Source: Lachnoclostridium phytofermentans (GTDB lineage Bacteria > Bacillota > Clostridia > Lachnospirales > Lachnospiraceae). Taken from it: a DNA stretch of 12,295 nucleotides. How positions within the stretch are numbered: position 1 is the first letter of the stretch; every line of letters begins with the position of its first letter. The stretch is taken from positions 1-12,295 of the forward strand of contig DPVV01000499.1 in NCBI GenBank assembly GCA_003526525.1, in the 5' to 3' direction. Under the pieces are notes generated by a model. The model worked only from the letters and a program-made list of their open reading frames with translations, ran no database searches and was not told the DNA's origin. Of this stretch, positions 1-7,212 are shown piece after piece. A program made the position numbers and the translations under genes.

Positions 1-176
1 TAACCAGTCAGGATGTCGTTCGTCATCCGTTAGTACAAAAGATCGTAAAGGCATACGATGAATTTGAGAAAAGAAATGACAAACGAGGTGCGAATCCTAC
101 AGATAACAGAGGCGTGAAAATAACCGAGATTGATAAGAAAAAACGTACAAAAAAGGCTATCATCAAGAAAAAATAA
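1..176 (+). CDS. phoH: PhoH family protein, C-terminal end (partial)
   Basis: This is an open frame entering from the left edge (codons in phase with base 3) and ending in TAA at 174-176. The visible 57 residues begin TSQDVVRHPLVQKIVKAYDEFE, the characteristic C-terminal end of PhoH/YbeZ-type P-loop ATPases, followed by a Lys/Arg-rich tail ending in IIKKK. PhoH proteins are cytoplasmic ATPases of the PhoH2/YbeZ group, linked to RNA metabolism and repeatedly found beside ybeY. The same pairing is seen here, with one gene between them. The ATPase core (Walker motifs) lies outside the window, so the family call rests on the C-terminal motif and on context. The basic tail could contact RNA, which is inference. 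The next gene starts 31 bases downstream, consistent with one operon. Confidence 0.82.
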   Translation, partial: TSQDVVRHPLVQKIVKAYDEFEKRNDKRGANPTDNRGVKITEIDKKKRTKKAIIKKK

Positions 177-207
177 TAAGTTACGATAGGAAGAAGGGGA
201 GGATTGC

Positions 208-1587
208 ATGGAGACAAAAGAACAAGACATAACATTGGAGGAGATTCCCTCTATTCGACTAGTATTAACTGCGGTAACCTTGCTTTTAACCTCCCTTACT
301 TTAACGCTTTCGTTTGGTATATTATCTGATAGCAGTTTTTTAGAACTTTTGAAGTACAGTGTTTATACAGTCGTTGTAAATTTTGTTGTTGTATTTTATC
401 TCTATCAAAATCAAAAGAATGTACTAAAAAAAAGATGTTCTTGGTGGTTCATTAGCTTTTGTTATTTGATCACAGTAGGTAGTGTACTAATACCACAAAT
501 TCCTAATATTCTAGTAGATTTTGATATCTTAGAATACCCAGTTTGGATTTTGGGAATTGCCTTACTTGCAATGTTTGTAGATACCAATCTTGCCTTATTA
601 CTATCATTTGGCATGGTTATGTTTACTTTTTATGGAAATAATACATATGAGGTGCAACTGATATCTTTGGTTCTTTCTTTCCTTATTTGTTTACTTACAA
701 AATACTTAAAAAAATGGATTTCTTTTCTATATGCAATCTTAGTAACGGTATCATTATTCATAACCATGTTAGTAGTTCAGAGTGATTTTACCTTGGACAA
801 GGTAGTAACGAAAAAAAATATTATTTATTATACTTGTGTTTTTCTAATTCTTTTGTTAAGCTTTTTATCTGGCAGTATTATAAAAGTATTTTCTCAGAAA
901 AAGAAAAGCTCTATAGTTTCACTAGCGAATGATAAGGAAGAGTTTGCTGCAAGTTTAGGAGTAATGAATGAGGATATTTTAAAAGAAGTAAACAATGACT
1001 TTAACACAGTAGCATTACAAGGGAACTTCTTACATCAGGAAGAATTGCTGGTTGGCAATAAATCATGTTTTACAGTTCAAGAAGTAGCAGACCTACAATT
1101 CCCATTAATGAAACGGTTAGAGGAAGAATCGCCTAAATTATTACTTCATTCCAAATCAATTGCATATCTATCACAAAAGGCAGCAGGATGTATTGGGGCA
1201 AAAGAAGATCTCGCTTTTGCAGGAGGTTTGTATCATGAAATTGGACGACTTCTTGGCCCAGATTATGTGAAAAATGGAGAAGAGCTTGCAGGTCAATATA
1301 AACTACCAAAAGAAGTCAGCGATATGATACGCCAACATAATTTTAAAGTAGAACTGCCAAAGACAAAAGAGGCAGCTATTGTAATGCTTTCCGATAATAT
1401 TTTCTCAACTATTTTATATCTAAAAAATTCAGGTGAGACAAGCATTACTGCGGAAAAGGTAATTGAAAATACGTTTTCCATTCGATTGAATAAAGGTACT
1501 TTGGATGAAAGTGGTATCTCAATAAAGGAATTTCATAACTTGAAGGAATTCTATATTAGCAATATAGCTTATATTTTAAATTCTTGA
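208..1587 (+). CDS. Degenerate PgpH-like 7TM-HD membrane protein
   Basis: This 459-residue protein starts at ATG 208 behind a good GGGGAGG site (197-202). Residues about 15-235 form six to eight hydrophobic segments. Residues about 300-459 align by eye with the cytoplasmic HD domain of PgpH/YqfF, the 7TM-HD cyclic-di-AMP phosphodiesterase, including a PKTKEAAI segment and the following Asp. Gene order phoH / this gene / ybeY matches the usual pgpH position. Known PgpH is about 700 residues with a large extracellular 7TMR-HDED domain between the first helix and the rest. That domain is absent here. Metal-site residues visible are His314, His343-Glu344 (HEIG in place of HDIG), His377 followed by Asn (PgpH has HH) and Asp396. 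The stretch carrying the NPHD histidine is missing, since HEIG to His377 is only 34 residues against about 60 in PgpH. I infer loss or change of phosphodiesterase activity, perhaps leaving a nucleotide-sensing or scaffold role. I see no frameshift or stop. Confidence 0.8.
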   Translation: METKEQDITLEEIPSIRLVLTAVTLLLTSLTLTLSFGILSDSSFLELLKYSVYTVVVNFVVVFYLYQNQKNVLKKRCSWWFISFCYLITVGSVLIPQIPNILVDFDILEYPVWILGIALLAMFVDTNLALLLSFGMVMFTFYGNNTYEVQLISLVLSFLICLLTKYLKKWISFLYAILVTVSLFITMLVVQSDFTLDKVVTKKNIIYYTCVFLILLLSFLSGSIIKVFSQKKKSSIVSLANDKEEFAASLGVMNEDILKEVNNDFNTVALQGNFLHQEELLVGNKSCFTVQEVADLQFPLMKRLEEESPKLLLHSKSIAYLSQKAAGCIGAKEDLAFAGGLYHEIGRLLGPDYVKNGEELAGQYKLPKEVSDMIRQHNFKVELPKTKEAAIVMLSDNIFSTILYLKNSGETSITAEKVIENTFSIRLNKGTLDESGISIKEFHNLKEFYISNIAYILNS

Positions 1588-1608
1588 TAAAGGCAGATGG
1601 GAGTTAAT

Positions 1609-2106
1609 ATGACGATTCATATAGAGAAAGAAACAGAATTGAATTTTGATTTTAATGAAGAAATATTGATTAAGGAAGTAATTGAGGCAGCACTTGATTA
1701 TGAAGAATGTCCCTATGAAACTGAAATCAATGTTGTTTTAACGAACAATGAGGAAATTAAAGAGATTAATAAGGAATATCGAGAGATTGATGCTCCAACG
1801 GATGTTTTATCCTTTCCTATGGTAGAGTTTGGTGAACCTTCTGATTTTGACCATGTGGAAGAAGAGCAGGAGGATTGTTTCCATCCTGATTCTGGAGAGC
1901 TAATGCTCGGGGATATTATAGTTTCTGTGGATAAGGTTATTAGTCAGGCTAAAGAATTTGGTCACAGTGAAAAGAGAGAATTAGGATTTTTAATTGCTCA
2001 TAGTATGCTTCATCTTTGTGGGTACGATCATATGGAAGAGGAAGAGCGTGAAATCATGGAAGAGCGACAACGAGCAATTCTTGATCGAATTCATCTTAGC
2101 CGTTAA
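1609..2106 (+). CDS. ybeY: Endoribonuclease YbeY (rRNA maturation factor)
   Basis: YbeY is a cytoplasmic zinc-dependent single-strand endoribonuclease involved in 16S rRNA 3'-end maturation and ribosome quality control. The signature HxxxHxxxxxH is present as His131, His135 and His141 in HSMLHLCGYDH, preceded by the family's ELGFLIAH context and by PTDVLSFPM and LGDIIVS blocks. The length of 165 residues is normal for the family. An acidic insert (about residues 79-95, rich in Glu/Asp) sits between the PTDVLSF and LGDI blocks. An upstream in-frame ATG at 1597 would add MGVN. I prefer 1609 because GGGAG at 1599-1603 sits five bases before it, whereas the ATG at 1597 has only AAAGG too close in front. 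The gene lies 21 bases after the PgpH-like stop (measured to 1609), so co-transcription with phoH is likely. Confidence 0.95.
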   Translation: MTIHIEKETELNFDFNEEILIKEVIEAALDYEECPYETEINVVLTNNEEIKEINKEYREIDAPTDVLSFPMVEFGEPSDFDHVEEEQEDCFHPDSGELMLGDIIVSVDKVISQAKEFGHSEKRELGFLIAHSMLHLCGYDHMEEEEREIMEERQRAILDRIHLSR

Positions 2107-2210
2107 ATGAGTTTTATAAAACACTATCTTCTCATGCAGGATTTCAACAATTAGTAAAGGCAGTTGGATACACAAGTGGCATAGTTATTAAAGGGCGCGA
2201 AGGCGTCAGA

Positions 2211-3380
2211 ATGGATGTAAATATGACGAATCAAACTGACTGTAAGAATAAAAGTGTGAAAGAACCTCGCTCTTTCACACAAATGAAAAAAGTAGGCTAT
2301 CTGCTTAGCCTTCTTTTTCTGTGTGTTTTGGTAACTGGGTGTAAGAAGAATTCACAAGAGGATAATTCGATTATTATCCTTCCAACCGTAACACCTACAA
2401 TAGAGCCAACAGTTACACCAATCATAAAGCCAGAAGTGAATAGAGAAGGACAGGCAATCAGTAAATTAACAGGGCTTTGGGTTGAGGAAGAAATTGCAAA
2501 CCAACGGCCTTTTGCAGTTATGCTTAATAATATTCGGGTTGCGAATCCACAGAGTGGAATCGGTGATGCGGTTATCTTGTATGAAGCACTTGTGGAAGGT
2601 GGAATTACAAGGTTGATGGGAATCTTTGAGGGGATTGATAAGACGACAAAGACCGCGGAGCGCATTGGAAGTGTAAGAAGTGCAAGACATTATTATGTAA
2701 GCTTTGCAGATGAATATGATGCAATCTTTGTTCATTATGGTCAAACTTCTTATGCAATAAAAAAGATAAAGAAACTTGGAATTGATACCATCAGTGGTAT
2801 GGAAGGTGTCGGAGTAAATTCTTTTTATCGTGATAAAAGCATTAAAGCACCACACAATGCATTTTTATCGTTAGATGGTATTCAGAGGGCTTTAGAAAAA
2901 GGAAAACTTCGTACAACCTATGAAGAGGGCTATCAAGGGCACTATCAATTTTATGATAGTGATAAGGATTTAGTTGGAGCTAGTTTGGCAGGAAAAGTCA
3001 CTCTAAAATTCTCCTCCACTGCAAAACCATATTTTATATATGATTCGAATACCAAAGAATATCTTAGATATCAATACGATGACAAGCATATTGATGCAAA
3101 TACAAGTGAGCAATTAACTTATAAAAATCTGATTGTCCAATTTGTGAAAGAGTGGAATATCGATAAAAATGGATATCAGACGATGGATATTGAAGATGCA
3201 AGTGGTGAAGGATATTATTTTACCAACGGAAGTTTTATACCAATTACATGGAAAAAGAACGAAAGCACTCGTTTTATGAAATATTATAATAAAAGTGGAG
3301 AAGAACTTATCATAAATCCTGGAAAGACCTATATTGGGGTATTTCCAGATAACCATGTCTCTGACGTTATGATAGAGTAG
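2211..3380 (+). CDS. DUF3048 (YerB-type) lipoprotein
   Basis: This is an extracytoplasmic lipoprotein of unknown function with DUF3048 N- and C-terminal domains, as in Bacillus YerB. A lipoprotein signal peptide runs from Met25 (MKKVGYLLSLLFLCVL) to a VTGC lipobox with the lipidated residue Cys44. A Pro/Thr-rich linker (about residues 62-80) follows, probably spanning the cell wall. The DUF3048 core then has the recognisable segments RPFAVMLNN, ERIGSVRSARHYY, APHNAF and, near the C-terminus, ITWKK and NPGKTYIGV. The start is uncertain. ATG 2211 has a fair GAAGG site (2199-2203) but puts 24 hydrophilic residues before the signal peptide. The Met codon at 2283 gives a textbook signal peptide but has no ribosome binding site and lies directly after a 10-bp hairpin. 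ATG 2223 is a third option. Some family members have been suggested to act in the cell envelope; the role here is unknown. Confidence 0.88.
   Translation: MDVNMTNQTDCKNKSVKEPRSFTQMKKVGYLLSLLFLCVLVTGCKKNSQEDNSIIILPTVTPTIEPTVTPIIKPEVNREGQAISKLTGLWVEEEIANQRPFAVMLNNIRVANPQSGIGDAVILYEALVEGGITRLMGIFEGIDKTTKTAERIGSVRSARHYYVSFADEYDAIFVHYGQTSYAIKKIKKLGIDTISGMEGVGVNSFYRDKSIKAPHNAFLSLDGIQRALEKGKLRTTYEEGYQGHYQFYDSDKDLVGASLAGKVTLKFSSTAKPYFIYDSNTKEYLRYQYDDKHIDANTSEQLTYKNLIVQFVKEWNIDKNGYQTMDIEDASGEGYYFTNGSFIPITWKKNESTRFMKYYNKSGEELIINPGKTYIGVFPDNHVSDVMIE
2254..2280 (+). other. 10-bp perfect hairpin just before the signal-peptide Met codon
   Basis: The left arm GTGTGAAAGA (2254-2263) and right arm TCTTTCACAC (2271-2280) are perfectly complementary, with a 7-base loop. 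The structure ends two bases before the Met codon at 2283 and has no following T-run, so it is not an intrinsic terminator. If translation starts at 2211 the hairpin is in the early coding region; if at 2283 it occupies the place of the ribosome binding site. A role in slowing or gating translation is inference. Confidence 0.6.
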
Positions 3381-3549
3381 GGACAGTATGTACATGAATT
3401 AAGTGTTTATCGTGATATGACAGCTTATTAAAAATTCTTACACCACAGGAAAACTCTTTGGAAACAATGAAATTGTATAAATTTCATTCTATTGTTTCAA
3501 GACATATAAATCACGAAAAAATTAGAGAAAATCATGGGAGGATAGTTTC
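3381..3549 (+). promoter_or_regulatory. Intergenic region with a bulged hairpin (3461-3498)
   Basis: This 169-base gap separates the lipoprotein gene from the flippase. It holds an inverted repeat: GAAACAAT (3461-3468) with ATTGTTTC (3491-3498), continued inward by GAAATT (3469-3474) with AATTTC (3480-3485). The loop is 5 bases and the right side has a 5-base bulge. No T-run follows, so a classical intrinsic terminator is unlikely. I found no convincing -35/-10 pair. Base composition is strongly AT-rich. The ribosome binding site of the next gene, GGGAGG (3536-3541), lies eight bases before its ATG. Confidence 0.45.
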
Positions 3550-5184
3550 ATGAGTAATAAACAAAATAAATATTTAGTACAAGGATCCATTCTGGCGGTA
3601 TCCTCCATATTAGCCAGATTGATTGGTATGTTATACCGGATACCTCTAAATCGTATTGTTGGAGATACCGGTATGGGATACTATTCCATGTCCTTTGAGT
3701 TATATAATTTAGCTCTTTTGCTTTCTTCTTACAGTATTCCATTAGCAGTATCTAAGCTAGTGTCTATCAGAGATCAGAAGAAAGAATATAAAAATTCTTA
3801 TCGTATTTTCTTATCTGCGATGGCGTTATCTACCTCTGTCGGATTATTTGCGAGTGCAATATTGTATTTTGGAGCAACGTTTTGGGCTGGTTTAATTGGT
3901 GGAGAAAATGCTGTGGATATCGCAATTCCACTTCGTGTCCTTGCACCGACGATTTTTATATTCTCTATTATGGGTGTACTTCGTGGATTGTTTCAGGGAA
4001 AACGTACCATGGTACCTACTGCAATTTCTCAGTTATTAGAGCAGATTGTGAATGCGATAGTAAGTGTTGGAGCAGCTTATTTTCTAATGAAGGAGCACAA
4101 TGCTTCTGTTCAAATTGATGCCTATGGTGCTGCCGGCGGTACTGCAGGAACATTAGCAGGAGCGGTATTTGGCTTACTATTTTTAGCAGTAATCTTTCAG
4201 GCGTATCATCCGATATTAAAGAAAAAATGTAAAAAAGATCAAGCAGAACATCAAGAGAGCTATAAGGAAGCCCTTACTGCGATTGTTTATACCGCAATGC
4301 CTGTTATCATAAGTCAAACAGTATTTAATTTAAGTGGTATTATTGATGCAAAATTATGGACGTGGTTATCAGAGGAGCGTGGTATCTTAAAAGAACAAAG
4401 TGCAGCAATCTTTGGTATCTATTCATCGAAATATAAATTACTTACTACGGTTCCTATTGCGATATCAACCGCTCTTGGTACTGCAATTGTACCAACGTTA
4501 GCGATGGCACATCAAAATGGAGACCAAAAGGAATTGCATAAAAAGATCGCAATGTCAGTGAAATTCAATATGTTGATTGCTTTTCCATCAGCGATTGGTC
4601 TAACGGTTTTAGCAAAACCAATTGTTATAATGTTGTTTGGTTACAAGGGCAATGTGGAGCTTAGTGCGGAATTAATTCGATTAGGTTCGATTGCAGTCGT
4701 ATTTTTTGCACTTTCCACAATTACCAATGGTGTACTTCAAGGAATTGACCGTATGATGGTACCAGTGAAGCATGCAGCTATTTCACTGGTTATTCATATA
4801 CCAATTGTAATTTTATTAATAATGGTAGGAAAGCTAGATGCCTATGGATTAGTCATTGGTAATATATCCTTCGCCTTAGTAGTCTGTATCTTAAACTGGA
4901 TTTCAGTGGGGAAGGCATTGAATTATAAGCAAGAAGTTATGAAAACGTTTGGATTACCGTTTGCAGCCTCAGTTACAATGGGTATTGTTGCTTACTTTTC
5001 CTACGAATTCACCTATCGTATCCTACATTCCAATGCAATTAGTGTTATATTCTCTATCATTGTTGCCGTGATTGTATATGGTATTAGTATTATTTTACTT
5101 CGAATCATGGATGAAGAGGAATTATTAGAGATGCCAGCGGGTAGAAGTATTCTTATAATATGTAAAAAGCTGCATCTGTTGTAA
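3550..5184 (+). CDS. SpoVB/MurJ-type polysaccharide or lipid flippase (MOP superfamily)
   Basis: This is a 544-residue, highly hydrophobic protein, predicted by eye to have about 14 transmembrane helices. The N-terminus (residues about 7-60, with LVQGSILAVSSILARLIGMLYRIP split by short loops and then GDTGMGYYSM) matches the start of the SpoVB/YtgP branch of the multidrug/oligosaccharidyl-lipid/polysaccharide exporter superfamily. In Bacillus, relatives include SpoVB (spore cortex peptidoglycan), YtgP/MurJ (lipid II flippase) and YkvU. The length equals YtgP-type members. The likely role is flipping a lipid-linked cell-wall or spore-wall precursor across the membrane. Which paralogue this is cannot be decided from sequence reading alone. 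The start is fixed by GGGAGG at 3536-3541. The downstream BofC-like gene follows after 61 bases, suggesting shared transcription and a possible sporulation or envelope link. Confidence 0.88.
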   Translation: MSNKQNKYLVQGSILAVSSILARLIGMLYRIPLNRIVGDTGMGYYSMSFELYNLALLLSSYSIPLAVSKLVSIRDQKKEYKNSYRIFLSAMALSTSVGLFASAILYFGATFWAGLIGGENAVDIAIPLRVLAPTIFIFSIMGVLRGLFQGKRTMVPTAISQLLEQIVNAIVSVGAAYFLMKEHNASVQIDAYGAAGGTAGTLAGAVFGLLFLAVIFQAYHPILKKKCKKDQAEHQESYKEALTAIVYTAMPVIISQTVFNLSGIIDAKLWTWLSEERGILKEQSAAIFGIYSSKYKLLTTVPIAISTALGTAIVPTLAMAHQNGDQKELHKKIAMSVKFNMLIAFPSAIGLTVLAKPIVIMLFGYKGNVELSAELIRLGSIAVVFFALSTITNGVLQGIDRMMVPVKHAAISLVIHIPIVILLIMVGKLDAYGLVIGNISFALVVCILNWISVGKALNYKQEVMKTFGLPFAASVTMGIVAYFSYEFTYRILHSNAISVIFSIIVAVIVYGISIILLRIMDEEELLEMPAGRSILIICKKLHLL

Positions 5185-5245
5185 AAATCAGTATATTTGG
5201 GGAAAATCAGTCAATACTTCATAGACAAAGGAGTGTGAACAGGCT

Positions 5246-5926
5246 ATGAAGCGATTGGTTGGATATTTCTTAGGTTTTGTAGGATTATGTGCGTTTTTTA
5301 CAACGTGCTATTATATTAGTTTTCAAAGGGCATTAAGTCATTTTAACGAAAAAGCAGTGGAGAGGGATCATCAGTTACTGAAATCGCTAGAAGAATATAA
5401 AAAGCAGGAACTGCTATTATACAATCAGCAACAGGTACAAGTGACACCAGAACCAGAAGTTTCGACAGCAAGTCATGAACAAGATATTATATTGCCAAGC
5501 ACGATATATGTACTAGAGACTTATCAACTAAAAGATAATAATTTAGTGAGAGAAGAACTAGCACCAACAGCAGATTTGATTGGTTTGACGAGAAGAGAGA
5601 TTATCTTAAAATTAAGTGATTATATGAAGGAAATACCGATATCTGAAGAAATGGAAGGACTATATGGGTATGAACTTCTTTCTTTCTCACCGAAAGAAGT
5701 TGTGATTCGTAAGAGTTATAATGCAGAGATGCATAAATTCCAATATTATATTGCAGTAAGAGACGGTAAAGTTATTGTTTATTATAGTGATCGGAAGACT
5801 GTTTATGAACAGACGGAAATCGATGCAGTAAATCTACCAGAAAAGGACCGCAACGAATTAATGAAAGGAATTGATGTTAGAACAAGGGATGAATTATACT
5901 CTCTATTAGAAAGTTATTCAAGTTAG
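5246..5926 (+). CDS. Single-pass membrane protein with BofC-like C-terminal domain
   Basis: This is a 226-residue protein. Residues about 5-26 form one transmembrane or uncleaved signal segment, followed by a Glu/Lys-rich, probably coiled-coil stretch (about 30-65) and a Pro/Glu linker (about 66-75). The C-terminal half (about 105-226) resembles the bypass-of-forespore C-terminal domain: a YYIAVRDGKVIVYY strand pair and a terminal segment of the form L-MKGIDVRTRDELYSLLE-YSS. In Bacillus, BofC is a forespore protein secreted into the intermembrane space that restrains SpoIVB-dependent sigma-K activation. This protein lacks a recognisable BofC N-terminal domain and appears membrane-anchored, so a SpoIVB connection is only a possibility. 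The ribosome binding site AAAGGAG (5227-5233) is 12 bases before the ATG, slightly long. The stop is 18 bases before the preferred start of the next gene. Confidence 0.7.
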   Translation: MKRLVGYFLGFVGLCAFFTTCYYISFQRALSHFNEKAVERDHQLLKSLEEYKKQELLLYNQQQVQVTPEPEVSTASHEQDIILPSTIYVLETYQLKDNNLVREELAPTADLIGLTRREIILKLSDYMKEIPISEEMEGLYGYELLSFSPKEVVIRKSYNAEMHKFQYYIAVRDGKVIVYYSDRKTVYEQTEIDAVNLPEKDRNELMKGIDVRTRDELYSLLESYSS

Positions 5927-5944
5927 GAAGATATGGAGGTAAGG

Positions 5945-7168
5945 ATGAGATACGATTGTATTGTGATCGGTGGAGGGGCCTCTGGAATGGTGGCTGCTAT
6001 ATTTGCAGCGAGAAGAGGCCAACGAATTGCTATCATTGAACATAGGGAACGATTAGGTAAGAAGATTCTTGCTACAGGAAATGGAAAATGTAATTACACA
6101 AATCAGGTACAAACACCGGATTGTTACCGTGGAACTCATCCTGAATTTGCAATGGCAGTGCTACGTCAATTTGACGTGGAGCAAACCATTGCTTTTTTTC
6201 AGTCTTTGGGCATTTATCCAAAGGTAAGAAACGGGTATGTATATCCAAATTCTGAGCAAGCTTCGGCGGTTGCTGACGTTTTAGCTATGGAGCTAAAAAA
6301 ATTGAAGGTGGAAGTATTTTTAAAAGAACATGTTTTAAGTATTGAAAAAGAAGAACACGGATTTTTAATTCGTACAGAGGAGAAAAAGGAATATCGTGGT
6401 GATAGAGTAATTATCGCGACTGGAGGTTTGGCTGCGCCGAAGCAGGGTTCGGATGGTAGTGGACTCAAGATTCTAAGAAAGCTTGGACATACAATCGTTG
6501 AACCATTTCCAGCTTTAGTTCAACTAAAAGCAGAAGGTAAATTCTTTAAGCAGATATCTGGTGTCAGAATTGATGCAAAAGGTGAGCTCTTTTCGGGCAC
6601 TAAAAAGGTAACAGAGGAAATCGGAGAATTTTTATTTACCGACTATGGGATCTCTGGTATCCCCGTGTTTCAAATCAGTAGATATGCAGTAGCCTCAGTG
6701 AACCAAGGAAAAAACACACAATTACTGCTTGACTTTTTCCCTCATTTGTCTGAAAATGAATTGCAAAACTTATGGTATGAAAGAATCAAATGCGGGGGAT
6801 ATAAAACCATAGTTGAATTATTCACTGGGCTATTAAATAATAAATTAAGCAGTACTTTATTAGCATTAGCGAAGATCAATCCGGATAGTAGTGCAAAGAA
6901 GTTGTCAAAACAGGAGAATTCCAATTTAATAAGTCTATTAAAGAGATTTCCGATTACGATAACAGGAAGTAACGGCTTTGAAAATGCCCAGATTAGTGCG
7001 GGTGGAGTAAGCACAGAGGAAGTAAATCCAGAGACTATGGAATCAAAGCTTGTGAAAGGGCTTTATTTAACAGGTGAAGTCCTCGATATCGATGGTACCT
7101 GTGGTGGTTATAACCTACAGTGGGCTTGGACCACAGGAGCAGTTGCGGGGCAGCATATAGGAAAATAA
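5945..7168 (+). CDS. HI0933/YhiN-family FAD-binding flavoprotein (aminoacetone oxidase family)
   Basis: This is a cytoplasmic flavoprotein of the HI0933-like family (COG2081), 407 residues from ATG 5945. The dinucleotide-binding motif GGGASG is at residues 9-14, the family signature TGNGKCN at 44-50, a second nucleotide-binding strand ends in ATGG (about 156-159), and the C-terminus has the hallmark GEVLDIDGTCGGYNLQWAWTTG, which contacts FAD in known structures. One streptococcal member oxidises aminoacetone, but most family members have no proven substrate, so none is assigned. ATG 5933 is in frame and would add MEVR. I choose 5945 because GGAGG (5935-5939) lies five bases before it and because the protein then starts in the usual way with a charged residue and the first beta strand. 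A second flavoprotein gene follows 44 bases downstream. Confidence 0.92.
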   Translation: MRYDCIVIGGGASGMVAAIFAARRGQRIAIIEHRERLGKKILATGNGKCNYTNQVQTPDCYRGTHPEFAMAVLRQFDVEQTIAFFQSLGIYPKVRNGYVYPNSEQASAVADVLAMELKKLKVEVFLKEHVLSIEKEEHGFLIRTEEKKEYRGDRVIIATGGLAAPKQGSDGSGLKILRKLGHTIVEPFPALVQLKAEGKFFKQISGVRIDAKGELFSGTKKVTEEIGEFLFTDYGISGIPVFQISRYAVASVNQGKNTQLLLDFFPHLSENELQNLWYERIKCGGYKTIVELFTGLLNNKLSSTLLALAKINPDSSAKKLSKQENSNLISLLKRFPITITGSNGFENAQISAGGVSTEEVNPETMESKLVKGLYLTGEVLDIDGTCGGYNLQWAWTTGAVAGQHIGK

Positions 7169-7212
7169 AGATTATAAAACATTGTAGATAGAAAAAAACA
7201 TGGAGGAAGCAT

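Noticed and set aside
2107..2154. 15-codon frame after ybeY (ATG 2107 to TAG)
   Set aside because: It is very short, has no ribosome binding site of its own apart from overlap with the ybeY stop, and has no recognisable features.
2297..2855. Antisense open frames of 122 and 129 residues opposite the lipoprotein gene
   Set aside because: They lie fully within a recognised DUF3048 gene, overlap each other, lack ribosome binding sites and have no recognisable domain.
3500..3512. Sigma-E-like -10 (CATATAAA) before the flippase gene
   Set aside because: A matching -35 element at the right distance could not be found, so a sporulation promoter is not supported.
3882..4118. 78-residue + strand frame inside the flippase gene
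   Set aside because: It is a frame-shifted shadow of a strongly hydrophobic coding sequence, with a Cys/Trp-rich composition unlike a real protein and no start signal.
5184..5211. Two AAAATCAGT direct repeats after the flippase gene
   Set aside because: They are nine-base repeats in AT-rich DNA, only two copies, with no further structure; chance is enough.
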